Assembly: GCA_016704445.1 (NCBI GenBank)
Contig: JADJAE010000009.1
Location: forward strand, 124,001-188,000
DNA length: 64,000 bases
Source of the DNA: Deltaproteobacteria bacterium
GTDB lineage: Bacteria > Myxococcota_A > Polyangia > Polyangiales > Ga0077539
Reading direction: 5' to 3'
Positions 26,573 to 34,867 of the stretch are shown here, piece after piece. The notes below the pieces were generated by a model, which saw nothing but the letters and a program-made list of their open reading frames with translations, did no database searches and was not told where the DNA came from. The position numbers and the translations under genes are program-made. How positions within the stretch are numbered: position 1 is the first letter of the stretch; each line of letters begins with the position of its first letter.

Positions 26573-28132
26573 ATGGCGAAGGCGAAGACGGCGGGCACGA
26601 CGGCTACAGCGACCGCGACGACGACGACGGCGGCCCCGGCGCCGGCCGCGGGCGCGGTGAACATCCCGGTCGACGACAACTGCCCGCTCAAGAGCACGGC
26701 GAAGGTCCACGAGGACTACGACTGCATGCTCAACCAGACGAACATCGGGGCGAACAACAACAAGTTCTATGTGATCCAGGTGCTGGAGTCGGGCGGCAAG
26801 TTCTACGCGTGGAACCGCTGGGGCCGCGTGGGCGAGGTCGGCCAGACGGCGCTGAAGGGTCCGTACCCGGCGGCGGCGAGCGCCATCAAGGACTTCGAGG
26901 CGAAGTTCAAGGACAAGTCCGGCAACGGCTGGGACAAGCGCCAGAACTTCGTCGCCAAGGCGGGCAAGTACGCGCTGATCGAGATCGAGCGCTCGGCGGA
27001 CACCTCCAAGGCCGCGGAGGTCGAGGAGAAGCTCAAGGCGATCGACAAGGCCGCCGCGTCGCTCCAGCCGAAGGTGACCAAGAAGGTGCTCCCGAGCGCG
27101 CTGCACACCTCGGTGCAGAACTTCATGAAGCTCATCTTCGACCAGGACATGTTCAAGGGCGCGATGGCGTCCTTCGACATCGACGTGAAGAAGATGCCCC
27201 TCGGGCAGATCAGCAAGTCCCAGGTGAAGAAGGGCTACGACGTCCTCGAGGAGCTCGAGCAGGCGATCAACGCCAACAGCCCCACGCAGATCAACACGAT
27301 CTCGTCGAAGTTCTACACGCTCATCCCGCACAGCTTCGGGCGGAAGATTCCGCCGCCCATCAACACCGCCGAGCTGCTCCACAAGAAGGTGGAGATGCTC
27401 AACGTGCTCAACGACATCGAGATCGCGCTGAGCATGGAGAAGGCCGCCGCGGCGGGCCCCGAGCCCGAGGCGGAGCCGCACCCGGCCGACGAGAACTACA
27501 AGAAGATCAAGGCCGACCTCGAGTACATCGACCCGACCTCCGACGAGTACGCCTGGATCCAGAAGTACCTGCAGTCCACCGGGGCCAGCTACTACAACCT
27601 CAAGCTGGTGGACGTGTTCCGCCTCAACCGGCACGGGGAGCACGATCGCTTCAAGGCGCACGACACCATCGCCGAGCGCAAGCTGCTCTGGCACGGCACC
27701 AACGTCGCCGTGGTGGCGGCGATCCTCGGGTCGGGGCTGCGCATCATGCCGCACTCCGGCGGCCGCGTCGGCAAGGGCATCTACCTCGCCTCGGAGAACG
27801 GCAAGTCCGTCAACTACGTGGGCTGGGCGGGCAGCACGGGCGTGATGTTCCTGGCGGAGGCGGCGCTCGGCAAGGAGCACTCCATCCTGAAGGACGACTC
27901 CTCCCTCAAGGAGGCGCCGAAGGGCTACGACTCCATCGTGGCGCGCGGCCACACCGAGCCCGATCCGCAGCACGACATCACCATCACCATCGACGGCAAG
28001 ACGGTCGTCGTGCCGCAGGGCAAGCCCATCAAGGTGCCCGCGCACGCCAAGAGCTCGTTCACGCAGTCGGAGTACCTGCTCTACAAGGAGAGCCAGGTGC
28101 GCCTCCGCTACGTGCTCCGCGTCCACCGCTGA
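26573..28132 (+). CDS. Eukaryote-like poly(ADP-ribose) polymerase with WGR domain
   Basis: 519 residues. The ATG at 26573 follows a GGAGGAGAGG ribosome-binding site. Domain order: low-complexity Ala/Thr N-terminus (1-30), WGR domain (about 45-140, W-G-R at residues 83-85 in WNRWGRVGE), an alpha-helical PARP regulatory domain (about 165-320, VLPSALHTSVQNFMKLIF), and a catalytic ADP-ribosyltransferase domain. That domain carries the H-Y-E triad: His 374 in LLWHGTN, Tyr 404 in GKGIYLAS and Glu 500 in SEYLLYKESQVRLRYVL. The glutamate and the full regulatory domain argue for true poly(ADP-ribose) synthesis on NAD, as in PARP1-3, rather than mono-ADP-ribosylation. No zinc fingers or BRCT are present. 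In eukaryotes this domain set responds to DNA breaks; the bacterial role is inferred only. Confidence 0.93.
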   Translation: MAKAKTAGTTATATATTTTAAPAPAAGAVNIPVDDNCPLKSTAKVHEDYDCMLNQTNIGANNNKFYVIQVLESGGKFYAWNRWGRVGEVGQTALKGPYPAAASAIKDFEAKFKDKSGNGWDKRQNFVAKAGKYALIEIERSADTSKAAEVEEKLKAIDKAAASLQPKVTKKVLPSALHTSVQNFMKLIFDQDMFKGAMASFDIDVKKMPLGQISKSQVKKGYDVLEELEQAINANSPTQINTISSKFYTLIPHSFGRKIPPPINTAELLHKKVEMLNVLNDIEIALSMEKAAAAGPEPEAEPHPADENYKKIKADLEYIDPTSDEYAWIQKYLQSTGASYYNLKLVDVFRLNRHGEHDRFKAHDTIAERKLLWHGTNVAVVAAILGSGLRIMPHSGGRVGKGIYLASENGKSVNYVGWAGSTGVMFLAEAALGKEHSILKDDSSLKEAPKGYDSIVARGHTEPDPQHDITITIDGKTVVVPQGKPIKVPAHAKSSFTQSEYLLYKESQVRLRYVLRVHR

Positions 28133-28162
28133 GCCCCCTCGCTTCTCCCGCCGCTGGGGGCT
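28132..28162 (+). terminator. Stem-loop after the PARP gene
   Basis: AGCCCCC (28132-28138) pairs with GGGGGCT (28156-28162) across a 17-base pyrimidine-rich loop. It begins at the last base of the PARP stop codon and ends 19 bp before the histidine kinase start. It may separate the two transcripts; no T-run follows. Confidence 0.35.
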
Positions 28163-28181
28163 AAGAAGCGTTCCCCCTCCC

Positions 28182-29699
28182 ATGCGCCTCGTCGATCGCT
28201 ACTGGTTGATGCTCACCGCCCCGGTGGTGGTGTGCCTCGGCGTCTACGGCGTCCTCGGGGCGCGCTACCACCGCCAGGAGCTGCTCTCCGAGGCCGAGAC
28301 GGAGGTGCGCGAGACGGCCACGCTGCTGGGCGAGACGGTCACGGCTCTGCCGGCGGACGTCGAGGTAGCCGAGCTGCACGCGCTCGCCGAGCGCCTCACC
28401 CACGACACGCGGGTGCTCGGCATCGGCATCTACGGCCCCGACGGGGCCTGGGTCGGCGGCTCGCAGGTGGCCAGGGTGCACCGGGTCGACCTCGACCGCA
28501 TCGTGCGCGTCGCCTTCCGAGAGCGCCGCGACCGGCGTGAGATGCGCCCCTTCGGCAACCACGACGCGCTGGTGCGGGTCGAGCTGGTGCGCCCCGCGCA
28601 GGCGACGCTGGTGGGCGCGGTGGTGGTCATCCGCGACCTGGAGTATCTGCGCGACGCGCTGCGCTCGTGGGGCATCCAGCTCGCGGCGATGGCGGGGGTG
28701 CTGACGGCGGTGATGGCGCTGCTGGCGGCGCGACTCGCGCGCTCGATGACCGGGCCCGTGGAGCAGCTCATCGACGGCGTGACCCGGGTGGCCGCGGGCG
28801 ACCTGGAGACGGTGGTGTCGACCGGCGGCGACGAGATGCAGCGCCTCGGCGACGCCTTCAACGCCCTCACGCGCTCGCTCAAGCGAGCGAGGGAGCAGCT
28901 CTCGGACGAGGAGACCGCGAGGGCGGCGCTGGAGGTCGAGCTGCACCGCGCGCAGATGCTGGCCGTCGCCGGGCAGGTGGCGGCGACGCTGGGGCACGAG
29001 ATCGGGTCGCCGCTCAACGTGATCCTCGGGCGGGCGCGCGTCGCGGCGGAGCGGGAGGACGTGCCCGACGACCTGAAGGCCAGCCTCCAGAGCATCGCCA
29101 CGCAGTGCGAGCGCATCGCGAAGGTGATGTCGCAGTTCCTGTCGCTGTCCCGGCCGTCGTCGAAGGGGGCCTCGGAGCGGAGCGACCTCGGCGCGGTGGC
29201 CAAGGAGGTCGTCGGCTTCCTGGGGCAGGAGTGTCGGCGGGCGAAGGTGCGCGCGACGCTCGAGGTCGCCAGCGGCGAGCCGCTGATCGTGGCGGCGCCG
29301 CACGACCAGATGTTCCAGGTGCTCTTCAACCTGTGCCTCAACGGGGTGCAGGCGCAGCGCGAGGGAGGCAGGCTGGAGGTCTCCGTGGCGCGGGGCCAGG
29401 ACGCCGACCGGGAGATGGTGCGGGTCACGGTGCGCGACGCGGGCCCCGGGGTGGCGGATGGAATACGCGGGAAGGTATTCGATCCGTTCTTCTCGACGCG
29501 CCTGGGGTCGGGCGGGACGGGCCTCGGGCTCGCGGTGGTGGCGGGGCTCGTGAAGGAGCTCGGGGGGCGGGTGATGGTCGACCAGGGCGAGGCCGGTAGC
29601 GAGCTCCCCGGGGCGGCGTTCACGGTATGGTTGCCCGCGGCGCCATCGATGAACAGAGACGACGCGCGGAGCCCTCGCGACGGGGCGATGAGGCAGTGA
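28182..29699 (+). CDS. Membrane sensor histidine kinase
   Basis: 505 residues. A first membrane helix (about 8-28), a 135-residue extracytoplasmic sensor region, a second helix (about 166-186), and a HAMP domain (LARSMTGPVEQLIDGVTRV) lead to the dimerisation helix with phospho-His near 272 (LGHEIGSPLNVILGR). The ATPase domain has the N box (NLCLNGVQA), G1 (DAGPGV), F (DPFFSTR) and G2 (GTGLGLAV). The architecture is like NtrB/AtoS/ZraS-type kinases. It lies 2 bp upstream of the NtrC-type regulator, its evident partner. The signal sensed is unknown. Confidence 0.92.
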   Translation: MRLVDRYWLMLTAPVVVCLGVYGVLGARYHRQELLSEAETEVRETATLLGETVTALPADVEVAELHALAERLTHDTRVLGIGIYGPDGAWVGGSQVARVHRVDLDRIVRVAFRERRDRREMRPFGNHDALVRVELVRPAQATLVGAVVVIRDLEYLRDALRSWGIQLAAMAGVLTAVMALLAARLARSMTGPVEQLIDGVTRVAAGDLETVVSTGGDEMQRLGDAFNALTRSLKRAREQLSDEETARAALEVELHRAQMLAVAGQVAATLGHEIGSPLNVILGRARVAAEREDVPDDLKASLQSIATQCERIAKVMSQFLSLSRPSSKGASERSDLGAVAKEVVGFLGQECRRAKVRATLEVASGEPLIVAAPHDQMFQVLFNLCLNGVQAQREGGRLEVSVARGQDADREMVRVTVRDAGPGVADGIRGKVFDPFFSTRLGSGGTGLGLAVVAGLVKELGGRVMVDQGEAGSELPGAAFTVWLPAAPSMNRDDARSPRDGAMRQ

Positions 29700-29701
29700 C
29701 G

Positions 29702-31111
29702 ATGTCCAACGCGATGCTGAAGCCAGGCCGGGGGCGGCTGTTCGTGGTCGACGACGACGAAGACCTGGCGGCCTTCCTCCAGGAGCTGCTCACGGCGGCG
29801 GGCCATCAGGTGACGACCTTCCACGACGCGGCCTCGGCGCTCGCGGCGGTGGAAGAGCGCGCCCCCGACCTGGTGATCACCGACATGAACATGGCGGGGA
29901 TGGACGGCTTCGAGCTCATCGAGCGGGTGCGCGCCTTCGACCCGCGGGTGTCGGTGATCGCGATCACGGCCTTCGGGAGCATCGAGACGGCGGTGCGGGC
30001 GCTGCGGCTGGGGGCCTACGACTTCGTGACCAAGCCCTTCGAGCCGCAGACGCTGCGGGTGGCGGTCGACCGCGCGCTGGAGGCCACGGCGCTGCGCTCG
30101 GAGGTGAAGCGACTGCGCGGCGAGCTGGGCGGGCCCTTCCACGTGGGCGGCCTGGTGGGCCGGAGCACCGCGCTGGCGGAGATCTCCGACCTGGTGCGGC
30201 GCGTGGCCGACAGCGGCGCGACGGTGCTCATCACGGGCCCGAGCGGCAGCGGCAAGGAGCTCATCGCGCGCGCGCTGCACGCCGAGAGCAGGCGCTCGGC
30301 GGGGCCCTTCGTGCCGATCAACTGCGCGGCGATCCCCGACACGCTGCTGGAGAGCGAGCTGTTCGGCGTGCGCAAGGGGGCCTTCACGGACGCGCGGGTC
30401 GACCGTCCCGGGCTCTTTCGCGAGGCGCAGGGGGGGACGATCTTCCTCGACGAGATCGGCGACCTGCCGATGGCCCTGCAGGCGAAGCTGCTGAGGGTGA
30501 TCCAGGAGCGGGAGGTGCGGCCGCTGGGGGCGACGAAGTCCGAGCCCATCGACGCGCGCGTGGTGGCCGCGACGCACCGCGAGCTCCGGACGGCCGTGCA
30601 GGAGGGGCGCTTCCGGGAGGACCTCTTCTACCGCCTGGCGGTGATCGAGGTGGGGGTGCCGCCGCTGCGAGACCGGCCCGAGGACGTGGTGCCGCTGGCG
30701 GAGCACTTCCTGAAGCGGGTGGCGGCGCGCTCGGGCAGCGCGGTGAAGGGCTTCTCCGGCGCGGCGCTGCGGAAGATGGAGGCCTACCACTGGCCGGGAA
30801 ACGTGCGAGAGCTGGAGAACGCGGTCGAGCGCGCGGTGGCCATGGCGCGCGAGGAGTGGATCTCCCCGGAGGACCTCCCGAGCTCGCTGCAGCACCCGGC
30901 GCCGGTGGACATCCTGGCGGCGGCGGCGGAGCGCGAGATGACCCTCGACGAGCTCACGATGGCCTACGTGCGAAGGGTTCTGGAGCGCACGGGCAACAAC
31001 AAGAAGCGCACCGCGCGGCTGCTGGGCGTCGACCGCAGGACGATCCAGCGCTGGCTGGGCGAGGCCCAGGGCGGCGACGACGACGAGGATCGCAAGGGAG
31101 GATCGACGTAA
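29702..31111 (+). CDS. NtrC-type sigma-54-dependent response regulator (GAFTDA variant)
   Basis: 469 residues from ATG 29702. Receiver domain (about 10-130, FVVDDDEDLA, phospho-Asp near 61 in ITDMNMAGMDG, Lys in DFVTKPF). AAA+ domain: Walker A GPSGSGKELIAR, Walker B FLDEIGD, sensor region FREDLFYRL. C-terminal Fis-type HTH (NNKKRTARLLGVDRRTIQRWL). The loop that contacts sigma-54 reads GAFTDA instead of GAFTGA. The upstream partner kinase is 2 bp away, and a TPR protein follows after 2 bp. It probably activates sigma-54 promoters; the altered loop may change that, so the sigma-54 dependence is an inference from the family. Confidence 0.92.
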   Translation: MSNAMLKPGRGRLFVVDDDEDLAAFLQELLTAAGHQVTTFHDAASALAAVEERAPDLVITDMNMAGMDGFELIERVRAFDPRVSVIAITAFGSIETAVRALRLGAYDFVTKPFEPQTLRVAVDRALEATALRSEVKRLRGELGGPFHVGGLVGRSTALAEISDLVRRVADSGATVLITGPSGSGKELIARALHAESRRSAGPFVPINCAAIPDTLLESELFGVRKGAFTDARVDRPGLFREAQGGTIFLDEIGDLPMALQAKLLRVIQEREVRPLGATKSEPIDARVVAATHRELRTAVQEGRFREDLFYRLAVIEVGVPPLRDRPEDVVPLAEHFLKRVAARSGSAVKGFSGAALRKMEAYHWPGNVRELENAVERAVAMAREEWISPEDLPSSLQHPAPVDILAAAAEREMTLDELTMAYVRRVLERTGNNKKRTARLLGVDRRTIQRWLGEAQGGDDDEDRKGGST

Positions 31112-31113
31112 CG

Positions 31114-31617
31114 ATGAGCGGACGGACCGAAGAAGAGCGCTGGGCGGCGGTAGAGGAGCCCATCGAGCTGCTGCACGAGGAAGACATCGACGGCGCGGTG
31201 AAGGCGCTGCGCGAGGTGCTGCTGGCGGACCCTGGCAACGCGCACGCGCACTACTACCTGGGGCTCGCGTTCATGCGGAAGGAGAAGGCGGGCGCGGCGC
31301 TGGCGGCCTTCGCCGAGGCCATCGACCGCGACCCCGGGCACCTGGGCGCGCAGGTCTACCGGGGCTGGTGCCTCTATGAGCTGGCGCGCTTCGAGGAGGC
31401 CATCGACGCGGGCGAGCGGGCGCTGGAGATCAGCGCCGAAGACGGCGACGCGCTGCACCTGCTGGGGCTCAGCTACGCGGAGACCGGGCGCAAGGTGGAG
31501 GCGATGATGTGCCTCGAGCGCTTTCTCAAGGGACGGCCCTCGGCGGAGGATCGGATGGACGCCGAGGCGCTGCTCATCACCCTGCGAGGCGGCGCGACGG
31601 TGATGCCCGAGGCGTAG
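31114..31617 (+). CDS. Tetratricopeptide repeat protein
   Basis: 167 residues, no signal peptide. Three to four TPR units are readable, for example AHYYLGLAFMRKEKAGAALA, AQVYRGWCLYELARFEEAID and ALHLLGLSYAETGRKVEAMM, with the typical W/L/G/Y...A...P pattern. It starts 2 bp after the response regulator gene, so it belongs to the same transcript and may serve as a scaffold or interaction partner of that system. No enzymatic function is suggested. Confidence 0.82.
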   Translation: MSGRTEEERWAAVEEPIELLHEEDIDGAVKALREVLLADPGNAHAHYYLGLAFMRKEKAGAALAAFAEAIDRDPGHLGAQVYRGWCLYELARFEEAIDAGERALEISAEDGDALHLLGLSYAETGRKVEAMMCLERFLKGRPSAEDRMDAEALLITLRGGATVMPEA

Positions 31618-31679
31618 CCCCGGGGAGGGGGTTGGTCCCTGGACCGGCTTTCAGGGATCGTCGTACTGTCCTGGCCCTG

Positions 31680-33071
31680 ATGGGAGCGGTACGGAACGAC
31701 GAGGGCTTCGAGTCGATGACCACGATGGCCCTCGACGCGTCTGCCGAGGCGGTCACTGAAGACACCGACCGGGCGCCCTCGCTCTGCGAGCCGTACACCG
31801 ACCTCGGCCTCGTGGCGCGCGGGGGCATGGGCGCGGTGCGTCGAGCGCTCGATCGCCCGCTGGGTCGGCACGTCGCGGTGAAGCTGCTCCACGACTCGAT
31901 CAGCGACCGGCCCGACCTGGTGCAGCGCTTCGTGCTGGAGGCGCAGATCACCGGCGCCCTGGAGCACCCCAACATCGTCCCGGTGCATCTCCTTGGCGAA
32001 GGGGCGGACGGGCTGCCGTGCTTCTCGATGAAGCTGGTGGAGGGGCGCACGCTCAGGGCGGAGATCCTCGACCCGGCGGGCCTGCCGTGGCCCTCCGGTC
32101 GGCTCGATCAACTGGTGCAGGTGCTCTTGAAGGTGTGCGACGCGGTGGCCTTCGCGCACTCGCGCGGCGTGGTGCACTGCGACATCAAGCCCGAGAACAT
32201 CATGGTGGGCGAGTTCGGGCAGGTCTACCTGATGGACTGGGGCGTCGCGCGGGTGATCGACCCCGTGGCCTTCGGTCGCCACGACGTGCTGCCGCCCGAG
32301 CGCCTCGGCGCGCCGGAGCCGAGCAACCAGCGGGTGCACATCTACGGGACGCCGGCGTACATGGCGCCGGAGCAGGCCATCGGGCTCCACGACGCGATCG
32401 ACGAGCGGACGGACGTGTACCTGCTGGGGGCCGTGCTCTACGAGATGCTCACCGGCAAGGCGCCGCACTCGGGCGACAGCTTGATGGCCGTGGTGTGGCA
32501 GGCGGCCAGCGGCAAGGTCGTCGCGCCGCGCGAGCAGGTGCCGCAGCTCGACCTGCCGGAGGGCCTCTGCCTCACGGCGATGAGGGCGCTCTCCTCGGTG
32601 CCGGGCGACCGCTACCAGCGCGTGGTGGACTTCCGCTCGGAGCTGGAGCTTCACCTGCGCAGCCTCGACCGGTTTCCGCGGGAGCGCTTCGCCGCGGGCG
32701 CGAGGGTGGTCACCGAGGGCGAGACTGGCGAGGCGGCGTACATCATCGTCGCGGGCCGCTGCGAGGTCTTCCGGGAGGTCGACGGGCGCCGGGTGACGCT
32801 GCGGCAGATGGGGCCCGGGGAGGTGTTCGGCGAGACCGCGGTGTTCACCGAGAAGCCGCGCACGGCGAACGTCGAGGCCCTCGACGAGCTCACGGTGATG
32901 CGCGTGACGCGCGAGCTGCTCATCGAGCAGATCGGGCTCTACTCTCACGCGGGGGCCTTCGTGCGGGCGCTCGCCGAGCGCTTCCGCCAGGTCGACGCGC
33001 AGCTCGGGCGCCTCGAGCGCGACTCGATGCTGCCGTCGATCCTGCCGGGGCCGACCGACGGCCACCGCTGA
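31680..33071 (+). CDS. Ser/Thr protein kinase fused to a cyclic nucleotide-binding domain
   Basis: 463 residues from ATG 31680; a later ATG at 31716 is possible. Hanks-type kinase domain (about 35-325): Gly loop VARGGMGAV, ATP-binding Lys 68 in VAVKLL, catalytic loop HCDIKPENIM (Asp 168; HRD is changed to HCD), metal-binding segment MDWGVAR (DFG changed to DWG, Asp 186), APE-like MAPEQA. A cNMP-binding fold follows (about 340-445) with GEVFGETAVF and RTANVEA, matching the phosphate-binding cassette. There is no membrane segment, so it is cytosolic. Kinase regulation by cAMP/cGMP within one chain is the simple reading, but cNMP-binding domains may also sense other ligands. It lies 62 bp after the TPR gene. 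Confidence 0.88.
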   Translation: MGAVRNDEGFESMTTMALDASAEAVTEDTDRAPSLCEPYTDLGLVARGGMGAVRRALDRPLGRHVAVKLLHDSISDRPDLVQRFVLEAQITGALEHPNIVPVHLLGEGADGLPCFSMKLVEGRTLRAEILDPAGLPWPSGRLDQLVQVLLKVCDAVAFAHSRGVVHCDIKPENIMVGEFGQVYLMDWGVARVIDPVAFGRHDVLPPERLGAPEPSNQRVHIYGTPAYMAPEQAIGLHDAIDERTDVYLLGAVLYEMLTGKAPHSGDSLMAVVWQAASGKVVAPREQVPQLDLPEGLCLTAMRALSSVPGDRYQRVVDFRSELELHLRSLDRFPRERFAAGARVVTEGETGEAAYIIVAGRCEVFREVDGRRVTLRQMGPGEVFGETAVFTEKPRTANVEALDELTVMRVTRELLIEQIGLYSHAGAFVRALAERFRQVDAQLGRLERDSMLPSILPGPTDGHR

Positions 33072-33077
33072 GGGCCG

Positions 33078-34784
33078 TCAGGCCGGGGGCGCCTCGCCGG
33101 TGACCCGGAGCAGCGGGCGGAGGTACGCCAGCAGCCGAGCCTCGTCGGCGGGCTGCGAGCGGTAGCCCACGTAGAGGTCCGGGCGCAGCAGGTAGGCGCA
33201 CTCGGTCTCGGCGCCGTAGGCCCGCTCGAGCTCGGCGTCGGGGTCGAGGAGCACGGCGATGGACTCGGGCAGCTCCGCCGGGCGGGCGCTGCGGGGCGTG
33301 ACCACGGTGACGTCGACGGACTCCCCGTAGCGGGAGCTCACCGCGCTCGCGATGGAGGCGAAGCGCGCGTAGCCCTCCGCGCTGGCGCTGCGACCGTCGA
33401 AGAGCAGGAGGTTCCAGCGGCGGTCGTCGAGGGTCTGGAGCAGCGCGCGGGTGCCCGACTCGCCCGCGCGGGTGGCGTGGCCGTCGAGCGCCCGCTGCCC
33501 CGCCTTCACCGCGCCGTCGAAGGAACGGATCGACGACACGGTCGGCGTCTCGCCCCCGGCGGCCGATCCGATGCGGCCCTGGAGGATGCCCTGCGAGTGC
33601 TCCGCGACGATGGCGCTGCCCTCGTAGCCGATGGTGAGCTCGGCGACCTCTCGCGCCGCCCGGCGCTGCACCGCCTCGACGCCGCTGAGCACCCGCGCGA
33701 CCTGCTCGCGCATCGCGCGCGCCGCGGGCTGCCGGATGGTTCCTACCCTCGTGGCCGCGTCGGTGCCGCGAAGCACCGCCTGCCCGACGGCGTGCCGCTC
33801 GTCGTGGTAGCTGTCGAGCAGCCGCGAGCGGGCGAGGCCGCGGTGCACCTGGGCGAGCTTCCAGGCGAGGTTGTGCGCGTCCTGGATGCCGGTGTTCATC
33901 CCCTGGCCGCCGACGGGCGAGTGGATGTGCGCCGCGTCGCCGGCGACGAACACCCGGTCGTCGCGGTACTGCGTCACCTGCCGGCAGTGGATGCGGAAGC
34001 GCGTCGACCAGGCGAGGTCCGAGAGCACGCCGCCGCTGCCGGTGCGGCTCGCGAAGAGCCCTTGGACCTCCGCGAGCGAGGGCGCCGCGGTGGAGTCGTC
34101 GCCGACCGGCGCGGAGACGATCAGCCGCCACCGCCCGCCGGGGAGCGGGAAGCACGCGACCACGCCGTCGACGGCGAAGTACGTGGTGACCCGGTCGTCG
34201 CGGGTATCCCAGTCGATGTTCACGTCGGCGAGGAGGAAGCGGTCTTCGTAGCTGTCGCCCTCGAAGGCCAGGTCGAGGCCCTTGCGCACGGTGCTGTGGG
34301 CGCCGTCGCAGCCGACCACCCACGACGCGCGCACGGTCTCCGTCGCGTCGACCCGGGTCAGCGCCGCGGTGACCCCGTTGCCGTCCTGCCGGAAGGAGCG
34401 CAGCGAGACGCCCCGCTCGACCCTCCCTCCGAGGCGTTCGAGGAGCGCCTGGAGCACCGACTCGGTCTCGCTCTGCGGCACGCAGAGCAGGTAGGGGAAG
34501 GCGGCGTCCTGCTCGGAGAAGTCCACGCGCGAGATGGTCTCGCCGCCGGACCAGAACGTGGCCCCGAGGAGCTTCTGGCCCTTCGTGATGAGCTCCTCGG
34601 CGACGCCCATACGCTGGAAGATCTCCAGCGTGCGAGCGTGCACGCCGATGGCCCGCGACGTGGGCAGCGGCATGTCGGCCGCGTCGATGACGCGCACGCT
34701 GAGCCCGCGGTGCACGAGCTCGCTCGCGAGGGTCAATCCCGTCGGGCCCGCGCCCACCACCAGCACGTCGATCGAGGTCTCCAT
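33078..34784 (-). CDS. FAD-dependent aromatic-type monooxygenase
   Basis: 568 residues from ATG 34784. FAD/NADPH motifs of the PHBH (class A flavoprotein hydroxylase) family: VLVVGAGPTGLTLASELVHR (GxGxxG), VGCDGAHSTVRKGL (DG motif), and VFVAGDAAHIHSPVGGQGMN (GD motif). The C-terminal 130 residues (RWNLLLFDGRSASAEGY to LLRPDLYVGYRS) form the thioredoxin-like domain seen in phenol hydroxylase-type members. Such enzymes add oxygen to phenols, polyketides or antibiotics; the substrate is unknown. The gene is convergent with the kinase gene (6 bp) and divergent (83 bp) from prfB. Confidence 0.88.
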   Translation of the reverse strand: METSIDVLVVGAGPTGLTLASELVHRGLSVRVIDAADMPLPTSRAIGVHARTLEIFQRMGVAEELITKGQKLLGATFWSGGETISRVDFSEQDAAFPYLLCVPQSETESVLQALLERLGGRVERGVSLRSFRQDGNGVTAALTRVDATETVRASWVVGCDGAHSTVRKGLDLAFEGDSYEDRFLLADVNIDWDTRDDRVTTYFAVDGVVACFPLPGGRWRLIVSAPVGDDSTAAPSLAEVQGLFASRTGSGGVLSDLAWSTRFRIHCRQVTQYRDDRVFVAGDAAHIHSPVGGQGMNTGIQDAHNLAWKLAQVHRGLARSRLLDSYHDERHAVGQAVLRGTDAATRVGTIRQPAARAMREQVARVLSGVEAVQRRAAREVAELTIGYEGSAIVAEHSQGILQGRIGSAAGGETPTVSSIRSFDGAVKAGQRALDGHATRAGESGTRALLQTLDDRRWNLLLFDGRSASAEGYARFASIASAVSSRYGESVDVTVVTPRSARPAELPESIAVLLDPDAELERAYGAETECAYLLRPDLYVGYRSQPADEARLLAYLRPLLRVTGEAPPA

Positions 34785-34867
34785 AGGTGAGCGGGACGAT
34801 AACCCAACGGGTGGAGCAATCGATCCGTTGACCCGGTGCGGAGTGGGAGGTAATGCGTCCGCCACCT

